Assembly (NCBI RefSeq): GCF_000718005.1
Contig: NZ_JODV01000007.1
Origin: Actinoalloteichus_B caeruleus
GTDB taxonomy: Bacteria > Actinomycetota > Actinomycetes > Mycobacteriales > Pseudonocardiaceae
DNA: 64,000 nucleotides
Reading direction: 5' to 3' (one strand)
Shown here in pieces: positions 41,711-50,237 of this stretch; position 1 is the stretch's first letter; every line of letters starts with the position of its first letter. The notes under the pieces were generated by a model, which was given only the letters and a program-made list of their open reading frames with translations, ran no database searches and had not been told where the DNA came from. The translations under genes were made by a program, and so were the position numbers.

Positions 41711-44700
41711 TCATCGCTTGTCCTCCCCGTCGAACAGCGACCGCATCCGGCTCGCCTTCTCCGCGGCCTCGTTGGCGTCGAAAACGTCCTGGTGCTGGAC
41801 CCGCCACTGGCTGGGCCCACGTTCCTGGTCCTGGCCGCCCTGGCCCCCCTGACCGCCGCCGCCCATCATGCCGCCGCCCATCATGCCCATCCCGCCGCCC
41901 TGGCCGCCGGCTCCGCCACCGCCCTGGCCCGCCGGCCCGAAGGGGCCAGCGGCGTGCGCCTGCTGGCCGTAACCAGGCTGGCCCTGTGGGCCGAACTGGC
42001 CCGCGCCCTGCTGGCCGGTCTGCCCGGCCTGGCCCGGTTGACCACCGTCCGGCATGGCCGCGAAACCGGCGCCGGCGGGCCCACTCGCCTGCGGCGTCGA
42101 GGTGTTGGGCAGGCCGCCCCGGTACTGGTCGCCCTGCCCGTGCTGCCAGGAGTCCGAACCCGGCCCCTGCCAGGGCTGGTTGCCGGCCTGGTGGGGCTGA
42201 GCCCCCCACGAACCGTGACCACCATCCGAACCGGGGCCGAAGGCGAACGGCCCGTCGGGTCCACCAGCGGGGCCACCGCTCATCCCGCCCATCAGTCCCT
42301 GCGGGCTGACGGAAGGGGGACCACCGGCAGGAGCACCCGGACCGCCGGGGCCCGAACCGGGGCCGAAGCCCTCCTGCGGGCCGTACCCGCCACCCGGTGG
42401 GCCGTACTGGCCTGGTCCCCAGCCGCCGGGAGCGGAACCGCCGCCGGCTCCCGCCGGGGAGACCGCGCCCGGCCCGGAACCGCCGCCCGGCGAGCCCGGC
42501 TCCCAACCACCGCCAGCGGGGGCGGGTCCGCCGCCGAAGCGTCCCGGTTCCTGCCCCCAGCCGCCCCCGGGCGGCGCGCCCGGTGTCGGGTGGTTGCCGA
42601 TCGACGGGTCGTGCCCCGGCACCCCGCCGAAGGAGGGAGGTGGGCCGCCAGGGGTCGGTCCTCCGACGAAACCACCGGCCGGCGGAGCACCCGGAACGGC
42701 ACCGGTGCCCACCCCGGTGTGCCCCTGGTCGGCCGGCCCCCAGGGAGCCGCGGCGGCCGGAGCCGAGTCGGGGCTGGTCCACTGACCCGCACCGCCGAAG
42801 CCCGGGGCGGAGGCGGGCAGGGTTTCGGCGGTCGGTGCCCGAAGTCCCCCTTCGGCCGGCATCGTCCGCATCCCCTCGCCGGGCTCACCCGGAGTCCGGA
42901 ACTCCGCCTCCGCCGGCATCGTCCGGAAGCCGTCCCCGCCCTCACCGGGTCCCGGTCGCGACGGTGCTCCCGGCAGGGAGGTACCGGCGGCGCCGCCGCC
43001 CGCACCGCCATCCGACGAGCTCGGGTCGAAGTGCACCGCGTAGGACTCCCGGGAGCCGTCGGGCCCCACCACCGTGACGTCGAAGCGCCCGTCCTCGCCC
43101 TCGACCCGTTCCACCGTGACGGTGCCGCCCCCGTGCTCGATGGTCGCCACCCCGTCCGGCCCTGGGCGCAACGGGATGGGCTGGCCGGGCGGGGTCGTGC
43201 CCGGGCCGCCAGGGCCGTACGGCTGGTTCTCGACCTCGGGACGACCCTCATCGCCCAGTTCGGCCGGCAGGGGGGTGAGCTGGGGCGTGCCGTCGTCCCC
43301 GAAGTCGACGACGTACTCGGTGGACTGCCCGTCCTCGCCCTCGACCTCCAGGTGCACGGTGCCGTCCTCGCCCGGCTGGAGGGAGAGCCCCTCGTTCGGT
43401 TCGGGCAGGGTGACGCGTCCGCCGGGTTCCTCCGGGGTCACCTCCACCGGTTCCGGGTAGATGCCGCCCCCGAAACCCAGCGGGTCCTCGGGATCCGGCG
43501 CCCCGTCCTCCAGACCCAGCGGGTCCTCCGGCACCTCGGGGATCTCCGGCATCTCCGGTGGTTCCGGCATCTCGGGCATGTCCGGTGGGCTTCCGCCACC
43601 ACCGGGCATCTCCGGGATCGGCGGCATGCCGCCGCCCTCCGAGCCGCCCCCGCCGCCCGGCATCCCCCCGGGCGGCATCCCGCCGGGCATCCCTCCCGGG
43701 TCGCCGGGCGTCCCGTCCCCGCCGGGGAAGCCGTCCGGGGTGAAGGGCATGGCCTCGACGTCCTGGAACGGGTTCTCGAAGTCGGCCAGGTAGTCGGTCA
43801 GGGCCCGCCAGGAGTCATCGACCGAGTCCCGGACCGTGTCGCAGTACTCCAGGAAGCTCGAGTAGAGCGTCTCGTACTCGGCGGTGAAGGACTCCCGGAT
43901 CCAGCGCCGGCACTCCCGCTGCGTGTACTCCCTGGCCTCGTCGTCCCACCGGCAGAAGATGCCACCATCGATGTAACTGCTGACGTTCGACCCGGTCTCC
44001 TGGTCCAGCCAGCCAGCGATGACCCTTGCCTCGTCCTCGCTGATGTCACTGGTTGCCTTCGCCGCGATCGCGATGACGTTGCCGGCCATCCAGGGGCTGG
44101 CCGCGCCCATCGTGTCGGTGTGGCTGTCCAGGGCGTACTGCGCCTTGTCGACGACCAGGCCGTGCACCGTGTCCATCGAGGTGGTCAGCAGCTCGGCGCC
44201 TCCGCCGAGCGCCTCGGACAGCTCGACGCCGTTCGGTTTGATCTTGTCCGCGTGGTGCTGGCGAGCGGTGTCAGCGGCCTCCCCGTCCCAGGTGCCGAAC
44301 AGGGTCTCCAACTTCCGGTCCACGGTCGACAGGGCGTCGTCCACCGCCGCCTGGGACGCCGAGAGCCGTTCGGCGTCCTCCCGCATCTTGCCGAACTGGA
44401 TGCCGTTCTGCTCCCGGTAGCGCTCCAGGATCTCCGGGTAGGGGTTCCCGCCCGGCAGGCTGTAGGGGATGGTGTCGGCCGGGCACTGCGCGAGGAGCTG
44501 CCCGAAGGTGTCGAAGAAGCGGAGGCCGGCCTCACCGGGGTCGAGCACCTCGTCCGAGGTGTCCACGCCACCGGCCTGCCCCGGAGGCGTGATCCGGTCG
44601 AGGTCGCGCTGTCCCTCGTCGATCGCCTCGCGGGCCTGCTGTTCCTGCCAACCCCGGTCGTCCCGCTGCGCGCGGGCCTCCTCCATGATCGGGTCGAGGT

Positions 44701-44917
44701 CGTTCGCGTAATGGCCGAACGCGATGCCCTTGACGTCGTACTCGTCGAGGTACTGCGCCAGTTCCTCGGACTCGTTGGCGTAGCAGACGTTCACGGCATC
44801 GGGGTTGTAGACGACGTGGTCCCGGTAGGACCGGAGCAGCAGCTGCTTGGTCTCGTGGTCGACGTTGGGGTCGTCGAGGATGGCCTTGGTCTCGGCCCAG
44901 TCGCGGTTCCCGCTCAC
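41711..44917 (-). CDS. Very large Gly/Pro-rich WXG-type protein, putative type VII substrate
   Basis: 1068 residues. The N-terminal ~390 are ordered and helical, with a LFGTWDGEAADTARQHHADK segment (W-x-G turn) like WXG100/PPE-type substrates, and an EECRRWIRESFTAEYETLY-type helix later. Residues ~390-1030 are Gly/Pro/Met-rich with short repeats (GGMPPGGMPGGGGG, PEMPEPPEMPEIPEVPE) and two beta-like repeats with DG turns (EDGTVHLEVEGEDGQSTEY, GGGTVTVERVEGEDGRFD). The last ~35 residues regain order (WRVQHQDVFDANEAAEKASR). GTG 44917 overlaps the EspC-like stop by four bases. It looks like a secreted or surface protein; no signal peptide or membrane segment. Family not recognised. Confidence 0.78.
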   Translation of the reverse strand: MSGNRDWAETKAILDDPNVDHETKQLLLRSYRDHVVYNPDAVNVCYANESEELAQYLDEYDVKGIAFGHYANDLDPIMEEARAQRDDRGWQEQQAREAIDEGQRDLDRITPPGQAGGVDTSDEVLDPGEAGLRFFDTFGQLLAQCPADTIPYSLPGGNPYPEILERYREQNGIQFGKMREDAERLSASQAAVDDALSTVDRKLETLFGTWDGEAADTARQHHADKIKPNGVELSEALGGGAELLTTSMDTVHGLVVDKAQYALDSHTDTMGAASPWMAGNVIAIAAKATSDISEDEARVIAGWLDQETGSNVSSYIDGGIFCRWDDEAREYTQRECRRWIRESFTAEYETLYSSFLEYCDTVRDSVDDSWRALTDYLADFENPFQDVEAMPFTPDGFPGGDGTPGDPGGMPGGMPPGGMPGGGGGSEGGGMPPIPEMPGGGGSPPDMPEMPEPPEMPEIPEVPEDPLGLEDGAPDPEDPLGFGGGIYPEPVEVTPEEPGGRVTLPEPNEGLSLQPGEDGTVHLEVEGEDGQSTEYVVDFGDDGTPQLTPLPAELGDEGRPEVENQPYGPGGPGTTPPGQPIPLRPGPDGVATIEHGGGTVTVERVEGEDGRFDVTVVGPDGSRESYAVHFDPSSSDGGAGGGAAGTSLPGAPSRPGPGEGGDGFRTMPAEAEFRTPGEPGEGMRTMPAEGGLRAPTAETLPASAPGFGGAGQWTSPDSAPAAAAPWGPADQGHTGVGTGAVPGAPPAGGFVGGPTPGGPPPSFGGVPGHDPSIGNHPTPGAPPGGGWGQEPGRFGGGPAPAGGGWEPGSPGGGSGPGAVSPAGAGGGSAPGGWGPGQYGPPGGGYGPQEGFGPGSGPGGPGAPAGGPPSVSPQGLMGGMSGGPAGGPDGPFAFGPGSDGGHGSWGAQPHQAGNQPWQGPGSDSWQHGQGDQYRGGLPNTSTPQASGPAGAGFAAMPDGGQPGQAGQTGQQGAGQFGPQGQPGYGQQAHAAGPFGPAGQGGGGAGGQGGGMGMMGGGMMGGGGQGGQGGQDQERGPSQWRVQHQDVFDANEAAEKASRMRSLFDGEDKR

Positions 44918-45222
44918 AGGTTGCCTCCGGCGTTGGTGACGGTGGAGGTGTTGGCGGCGTCGTCGGCGGCGTACCCCTCGGCGGACGCGGAGATGTTCAT
45001 GGCGAAGGCGCGCAGCACCCCGACGAAGGCAGCCCCGCTCTCGGCGAGGACTCCCACGCCCTCCGCGTAGGGTTGCGGCGGGTCGACGTGGACCACCCCG
45101 AACCCGCTGGCCTGCGCCGGCCCGGTGTCCTCCAGCACCGACTCCGCGTCGTCAGCCGCGCTCTCGATCCCCCGCGCTGCCCGCGACATCGCTTCCGTAT
45201 CGGTCCCGTAGCCCGCGGCCAC
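44914..45222 (-). CDS. EspC-like small ESX-associated protein
   Basis: 102 residues, all-helical. DTEAMSRAARGIESAADDAE and FGVVHVDPPQPYAEGVGVLA give a helix-turn-helix arrangement of the size of ESX secretion-associated EspC/WXG100 proteins, with GFG instead of WXG in the turn. GTG 45222 has GGAGG at 9 nt; GTG 45228 has it too close (3 nt). The stop overlaps the start of the very large protein gene, so the two are probably made together and may heterodimerise as type VII partner pairs do. Confidence 0.75.
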   Translation of the reverse strand: MAAGYGTDTEAMSRAARGIESAADDAESVLEDTGPAQASGFGVVHVDPPQPYAEGVGVLAESGAAFVGVLRAFAMNISASAEGYAADDAANTSTVTNAGGNL

Positions 45223-45809
45223 TGGCACCAGCCTCCCCTGTCTCCTGCCGGAGCCCCTGCTGCCTCGCTGTCGGTGTCCGGCACCACCGCGTGACGTGCG
45301 ACGCGCGTGAACATTCCCTGGTTCCCGATCGTGTCAGACCGATCAGCACCACAGGGTGGACTTACCGCTACTCCTTGCAGGTGTGAACACCACGTGAGCC
45401 TCACCGGCGCCGGTGGCCACCACCAGGGAGTTCGCTCGCCTCGACCGCCGCGCCAGGCGGAGCGCCGCCCGGAGGGCCGCGAATGCCCGTGGCAGCTCGG
45501 GGCGGCGTCGTGGACGAGGGCCGCCCGGCGACCGGGCCCGGTCGATCCGGAGCCCGAAGGGCCTGCCGGGCGCTGGCACGCTCCCTCGGACGACCCGCAA
45601 CGACGTCCAGGCTCGCGGTAGCGAACGACCGCGCTCGGGCCGGTGGGGCGCGGGGGGCGGGGCGACCCGGCCGCCGGAGTGGCGCGCCGAGGTTCAGGCC
45701 GCCCGTCGCGGGACCGGCTCGTCACGCCGGCGTGCTCGGGCCGAGCAGCGGACCACCTCGTCCGACCCGGCACGGACTCAGCGGTGCCGGACCCGGCGGA
45801 CCGGGTCAG
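45223..45809. other. 587-bp intergenic region, no confident gene
   Basis: Between the EspC-like start and the glmM stop, both minus strand. A minus frame 45343-45600 (85 codons) has no SD or family match and mixed codon use, so it is not called. Must carry the promoter of the EspC-like operon. Confidence 0.45.
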
Positions 45810-47144
45810 TCAGCCGGCGGCGACGACGCCCGCGAGCCGGTGGGCCGCCTCCTCGGCGGTCTCGTGGCTGGGTGCCTCCACCATCACCCGCACCAACTGC
45901 TCGGTGCCGGAGGGGCGGAGCAGCACCCGCCCCGTCTCGCCGAGCTCGCGCTGGACCTCGGCGACGGCCTCGGCGACGGAGGAGGAGGCCGCGACCGTCG
46001 CCTTGTCCCCCACCGGCACGTTGACCAGCACCTGGGGCAGCCGACGCATCACGCCGGCCAGCTTCGACAGCGGTTGTCCGGTCGCCACCACCCTGGCCAT
46101 CAGCCGGAGGGCCGTCAGCAGACCGTCGCCCGTGGTCGCGTGGGCCGGGAGCACGACGTGCCCGGACTGCTCGCCTCCCAGGGCGTAGCCGCCCGCCCGC
46201 AGCTCGGCCAGTACGTAGCGGTCGCCGACGGCCGTGGTGCGGACGTCGATGCCCTGCTCCCGCATCGCCAGGTGCAGGCCGAGGTTGCTCATGACCGTCG
46301 TGACCAGCACGTTGTCGACGAGCTCACCGGACTCGCCCATCGCCACGGCCAGGATGGCCATGATCTGGTCGCCGTCGACGACCTGGCCGTCGGCGTCCAC
46401 CGCCAGGCAGCGATCGGCGTCACCGTCGTGGGCGATGCCCAGGTCCGCGCCGTACTCGAGCACGGCGTCCCGCACCACCTCGATGTGGGTCGAGCCGCAC
46501 CCGTCGTTGATGTTCAGGCCGTCGGGGTCCGCGTTCACCGCGATCACCTCGGCGCCGGCCCGTTCGTACACCTCGGGCGCCACCGTGGAGGCGGCACCGT
46601 GCGCGCAGTCCACCACGACCCGCAGGCCCTCCAGCCGCTGCGGCGTGGCCAGCAGCAGGTGGTCGAGGTAGCGGTCCAGCGCTCCCGGCACGTCCTGGAT
46701 CCGACCGATCCGGTCGCCGACGGGACGGTCACCGCCGCCCTCCGCCATCCTGGCCGCGATCCGGTCCTCGACCTCGTCGGGGAGCTTCGCGCCACCGGCG
46801 GCGAAGAGCTTGATGCCGTTGTCCGGCATGGGGTTGTGGGAGGCGGAGATCATCACCCCGCAGCTGGCGCCCAGGTCGGAGACCAGGTGCGCGACGGCCG
46901 GGGTGGGCAGGACACCGACCCGCAGCACGTCGGCGCCGGCCGAGGCGAGGCCGGCGGCCACGGCCGCCTCCAGCATCTCGCCGCTCGCCCTCGGGTCACG
47001 ACCCAGCACCGCCGTGGGGCGGGCACCCTCAGCCTGCTCGAACAGGACGTCGGCCGCCGCCACCGCCAAGGACATGGCCAGCTCCGGGGAGAGTTCCGCG
47101 TTGGCCAGGCCACGCAGCCCGTCGGTCCCGAACAAACGGCCCAT
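45810..47144 (-). CDS. glmM: Phosphoglucosamine mutase
   Basis: 444 residues. Interconverts glucosamine-6-P and glucosamine-1-P for UDP-GlcNAc. Start MGRLFGTDGLRG; phosphoserine Ser102 in MISASHNPMPDNG; Mg loop IAHDGDADRCLAV; sugar loop GGEQSGHVVL; phosphate-binding RPSGTEQLVRVMVE. Full length and intact. ATG 47144. Lies between the ESX genes and rpsI/rplM as in mycobacteria (Rv3441c). Confidence 0.97.
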   Translation of the reverse strand: MGRLFGTDGLRGLANAELSPELAMSLAVAAADVLFEQAEGARPTAVLGRDPRASGEMLEAAVAAGLASAGADVLRVGVLPTPAVAHLVSDLGASCGVMISASHNPMPDNGIKLFAAGGAKLPDEVEDRIAARMAEGGGDRPVGDRIGRIQDVPGALDRYLDHLLLATPQRLEGLRVVVDCAHGAASTVAPEVYERAGAEVIAVNADPDGLNINDGCGSTHIEVVRDAVLEYGADLGIAHDGDADRCLAVDADGQVVDGDQIMAILAVAMGESGELVDNVLVTTVMSNLGLHLAMREQGIDVRTTAVGDRYVLAELRAGGYALGGEQSGHVVLPAHATTGDGLLTALRLMARVVATGQPLSKLAGVMRRLPQVLVNVPVGDKATVAASSSVAEAVAEVQRELGETGRVLLRPSGTEQLVRVMVEAPSHETAEEAAHRLAGVVAAG

Positions 47145-47324
47145 GGTCGATGCACCTTTCTGCTGCTGAGACCGTCCTCGCGCCTCGGCCCGCCACGGGA
47201 CCGAGCTCCGCCGACCCTGCGTCCGGTCGGCCGGGGGACCTCCGGAAACAGCGACGGGAGCAGCCGGCGTTCTCAGTGTGAGGACGCACAGCCGCTCCCG
47301 CGCGTTGAGCTGACCGGGTCGAGG

Positions 47325-47867
47325 TCAGCGCTTGCTGTACTGCGGAGCCTTGCGGGCCTTCTTCAGGCCGTACTTCTTCCGCTCCTTGGCCCGGGCGTCC
47401 CGGGTCAGGAAGCCGGCCTTCTTCAGGGCCGGGCGGTCGTCCGCGTCGGCCTCGACGAGGGCACGCGCGATGGCGAGGCGCAGCGCCCCGGCCTGGCCGG
47501 AGGGGCCACCGCCACGCAGGTTGCCGAAGATGTCGAAGGACTCGACCTTGTCGGCCGTCACCAGCGGTTCCTTGATGATCTGCTGGTGGACCTTGTTCGG
47601 GAAGTACTGCTCGAGGCTCTTGCCGTTGAGGGTGAAACCGCCGGTGCCGGGCACCAGGCGCACGCGAACCACGGCCTCCTTGCGGCGGCCGACGGTCTGC
47701 ACCGGGCCAGCCACGAGCGGCGCAGCAGCCACCTCGTCGTAGGCCTCCGGCTCGTCGTCCACGGCCACGTCGAAGTCAGCCAGAGCCTGGTCCTGGTCCT
47801 GGTCCTCGACCGGGACCTCGACCTCCGGGGCCAGCTCGTTCTCGGGGTGCTCGTTCGCCGTCGTCAC
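47325..47867 (-). CDS. rpsI: 30S ribosomal protein S9 with acidic N-terminal extension
   Basis: 180 residues. The conserved S9 core begins near GRRKEAVVRVRLVPGTG and ends in the invariant KKARKAPQYSKR. The first ~50 residues are an acidic tail (EVPVEDQDQDQALADFDVAV) not part of the core, as also seen in actinobacteria. GTG 47867 overlaps the rplM stop by four bases (GTGA): coupled. Confidence 0.96.
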   Translation of the reverse strand: MTTANEHPENELAPEVEVPVEDQDQDQALADFDVAVDDEPEAYDEVAAAPLVAGPVQTVGRRKEAVVRVRLVPGTGGFTLNGKSLEQYFPNKVHQQIIKEPLVTADKVESFDIFGNLRGGGPSGQAGALRLAIARALVEADADDRPALKKAGFLTRDARAKERKKYGLKKARKAPQYSKR

Positions 47868-48307
47868 TTCTCCACCTTGCCGATCTGGAAGGGCTGCGGC
47901 TGCTGCGCAGCGTGCGGGTGCTGCGGGCCCGCGTACACCTTGAGCTTGCGGGCCATCGCCCGGCCCAACCGGTTCTTCGGGAGCATGCCCTTGATGGACT
48001 TCTCCAGGAGACGCTCCGGCTGCTTCTCCAGCATCTCGCCGAAGGAGCGCTTGCGCAGACCACCAGGGTGGCCGCTGTGGCGGTACACGAAGCTCTGGTC
48101 GCGCTTGTGGCCGGTCAGCGCCACCTTCTCGGCGTTGACGACGACAACGAAGTCGCCGGTGTCCATGTGCGGGGCGTAGATCGGCTTGTGCTTGCCGCGC
48201 AGCAGGGTGGCTGCCTGGGTGGCGAGCCTGCCGAGCACGACATCCTCGGCATCGATCACATGCCAGGCGCGCTCCACCTCGCCGGGCTTCGGGCTGTACG
48301 TGCGCAC
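47864..48307 (-). CDS. rplM: 50S ribosomal protein L13
   Basis: 147 residues. Opens with RTYSPKPGEVERAWHVIDAE, then LGRLATQAATLLRGKHKPIY, and ends HPHAAQQPQPFQIGK. Standard L13. GTG 48307 has GAGGTAA upstream. First gene of the rplM-rpsI operon, with a promoter about 145 bp upstream. Confidence 0.97.
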   Translation of the reverse strand: MRTYSPKPGEVERAWHVIDAEDVVLGRLATQAATLLRGKHKPIYAPHMDTGDFVVVVNAEKVALTGHKRDQSFVYRHSGHPGGLRKRSFGEMLEKQPERLLEKSIKGMLPKNRLGRAMARKLKVYAGPQHPHAAQQPQPFQIGKVEK

Positions 48308-48451
48308 AGGATTACCTCGTCGTCGTTCGCATCGGGTTGGCTGCGGGATGTTACTGCGGCGGTCGCCCTCGACTGGTCAGCCCGTGATTCAGGGTCCTGC
48401 ACCGAGGGACGCGGGTAGCAGCCCGCACCGGACACCGCACAACAACGGAAG

Positions 48452-48481
48452 AACATACCCGCCGCTGCCTGGAAGGGTCAA
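48452..48481 (-). promoter_or_regulatory. rplM-rpsI promoter
   Basis: Minus strand: -35 TTGACC (48481-48476), 18-bp spacer, -10 TATGTT (48457-48452). Transcription would begin near 48445, giving a leader of about 138 nt before the rplM GTG. Confidence 0.65.
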
Positions 48482-48941
48482 AACGGGTCCTCACCAGGAC
48501 CCCGGTACTGGCCGCGGACCCGATCCGCAGGTCCACCGCGCAACTCCCGCCAGGACCGCCGAAGGGTTCCGCGACCTGGCTTCCGACATCATCGCATCCC
48601 CGGGCGGAGGTGTCTCACCCGGGTGGGTGGCCACGGCGGATTCGGCTCGTTGAGCTGCGGCGAGGCGCTGGTGGGGGCGGCACGAACGCCCACCCCCTCC
48701 GGAGGGGCATGACGAGGAACACATCGGCGCACCCGCCCACCGGGCGGCGCGCAGGGGGCGCCGCCCGGTCCCCCTCGACGGCAGCGCGGTGCGGCGGGAG
48801 GGGCGGAGGCGCCACCGACGGGTCGCCGGGGGACGGGTCCCTCCCACCGACGGCACCTGGTCGCGGACCCAGCCCGGGCCGGGAGGCGGCACGCGGAGCG
48901 GCGGCGAGCACCCGGCCCGCCTCCTCGCCCCGGACACACCC

Positions 48942-48971
48942 GTGGCCCCGGGGCCGGAGCTCCGGGGCCAC
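48942..48971 (-). terminator. Terminator of the esx operon
   Basis: GTGGCCCCGG / CCGGGGCCAC, a perfect 10-bp stem with a 10-nt loop, 18 bp after the stop of the last WXG100 gene. Confidence 0.7.
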
Positions 48972-48989
48972 ACACGGCTGGACGGCCGA

Positions 48990-49277
48990 TCAGGCGAAGC
49001 GCGCGGCGTTCGCCTTCTCACCAGCCTGGTAGTTGTCGGCGGCCTGGCTCAGCGCGGTGCCGATCGCGGCGATGGTGGTGCGGATCTCCTCGGCACCCTG
49101 GTCCCACTTGGCCTGCGACGCGTGCCACGCGTCCATGGCCTCACCGGACCAGCTCGACTCGATCGGGGCCAGCCGGCTCTTGAGCGCGTTCTGCGTCTCC
49201 TCGAGCTGGTTGCCCGCGCTGGTCACCTCCGCGGAGGCGTTCTGGATTTCGGCGAACGTAACCTTGATCCCGCTCAT
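48990..49277 (-). CDS. WXG100 protein (EsxT/EsxU-like)
   Basis: 95 residues forming two helices around SSWSGEAMDAW (WXG turn WSG at about 43-45). A C-terminal NYQAGEKAN gives the YxxxE secretion motif used by EccC. It likely pairs with the neighbouring WXG100 protein as a secreted heterodimer, as EsxT/EsxU in ESX-4. ATG 49277. It lies 71 bp downstream of its partner, followed by a strong hairpin. Which of the pair corresponds to EsxT or EsxU cannot be told. Confidence 0.92.
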   Translation of the reverse strand: MSGIKVTFAEIQNASAEVTSAGNQLEETQNALKSRLAPIESSWSGEAMDAWHASQAKWDQGAEEIRTTIAAIGTALSQAADNYQAGEKANAARFA

Positions 49278-49348
49278 GGCGAGTGCCCTCTCAGTTCTCG
49301 GGTCGGGGAAAAGACGTCGGTACGGAAGAACTCAAGCGCCGTGACGGC

Positions 49349-49660
49349 TCAGAAGTTCAGGCGGCTGTCGATGGAGCTCATCGAGGCGGCCTCTTCCTCT
49401 TCCAGGCGCGCGTACTCCTCGCCCGAGCCCTTGAGCTGGTCGCCGATCTCCCGCAGCGCCTCGTTGACCTTCTGGCCGCCCTGGTCCAGCCGCTCCATGA
49501 GGTTCTGGAACGCGGTGGCCGCACCACCCGACCAGAAGCCGGCGACGTTGCCGCAGGTGCTCTGGAGGCTGCTGAGCACGCCCTGGATCTCGTCGTTGGT
49601 GTTGAAGACGTCGTGAGCGGCCTGCGCCATCTCTTCCGGCGTGACCTCGTAGCTGCTCAT
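49349..49660 (-). CDS. WXG100 protein (EsxT/EsxU-like partner)
   Basis: 103 residues, helical hairpin with AGFWSGGAATAFQNLMERLD (WXG turn WSG) and C-terminal EEYARLEEEE (YxxxE). It begins YEVTPEEMAQAAHDV. Both WXG100 proteins here carry a YxxxE tail. ATG 49660, with GGAGGAG upstream. First of the esx pair; the small protein of the Hsp70-like operon lies 134 bp upstream. Confidence 0.92.
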   Translation of the reverse strand: MSSYEVTPEEMAQAAHDVFNTNDEIQGVLSSLQSTCGNVAGFWSGGAATAFQNLMERLDQGGQKVNEALREIGDQLKGSGEEYARLEEEEAASMSSIDSRLNF

Positions 49661-49794
49661 CTGGAGGAGTCCCCCTTCAGGATCAATCCGATGGAACGTT
49701 CATGCGACGCAAACCCTGCCAGCAGCGGTTCCCCTTTGTCCCGAAGTTCCCCCAAGTAGTTGCTGCCGTTAACGCGACCCCGTGTTCTCGCAGG

Positions 49795-50172
49795 TCAACA
49801 CAGGATTCGCTGTTGCGAAAAGTCCTCGTCGTCGCCGTCGTCCACATCGGCCCCCCGTCGCGGGAACGGTTCGTCCCGCGCCTCGGGGCCCGCCGTCCCG
49901 GCGGGGCGGGGGTCCTCCTCGGACGGGAACTCGGCCACCGGGAGGCCGGCGGCGGTGCGGAAGGCCGTCGACTCCCGGCTCAGTTCGCCGTCGGTGAGGT
50001 CGCCGCGCCCGGTCCGCTGTGGACGTTCGCGGGCCTGCTCGGCGAGCGCCCGGGTCGACTCGCGGAAACCCGCCGTCCGTTCCCTCGCCTCGGCCGCCGC
50101 GCGAGCCCCCCTGGTCACCGCTCCGGCCACCTGCTGCCGGAGACGGGTGAGCACGTCCGCTGCCTGACTCAT
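49795..50172 (-). CDS. Hypothetical helical protein of the ESX region
   Basis: 125 residues. Helical, Ala/Arg-rich N-terminus (SQAADVLTRLRQQVAGAVTR), QARERPQRTGRG, and an acidic disordered C-terminus (DVDDGDDEDFSQQRILC). No membrane segment. ATG 50172 has GGGAGG at 3 nt. It starts 65 bp after the Hsp70-like gene and probably shares its transcript. Family not recognised; a role in type VII secretion is inferred from location only. Confidence 0.65.
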   Translation of the reverse strand: MSQAADVLTRLRQQVAGAVTRGARAAAEARERTAGFRESTRALAEQARERPQRTGRGDLTDGELSRESTAFRTAAGLPVAEFPSEEDPRPAGTAGPEARDEPFPRRGADVDDGDDEDFSQQRILC

Positions 50173-50237
50173 GGTCCTCCCTCGCTTGTCACCGGATCGT
50201 CGGGCCGCTCGCGGGCACCGGCCGAGCGGGCCGCCGG

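Larger units (their letters stand above)
48308..48989. other. 682-bp intergenic region upstream of rplM
   Basis: Holds the rplM promoter (48452-48481), a ~140-nt leader and, near the other end, the esx terminator (48942-48971). Remaining frames are Arg/Gly/Pro-rich shadows on both strands. Confidence 0.55.

Noticed and set aside
41384..45070. A 1228-codon plus-strand frame opposite the large Gly/Pro-rich gene
   Set aside because: Antisense shadow; the minus frame has overlapping start/stop links to its neighbours, SDs and ordered ends.
45343..45600. 85-codon minus-strand frame between glmM and the EspC-like gene
   Set aside because: No SD, mixed codon use and no recognisable motif.
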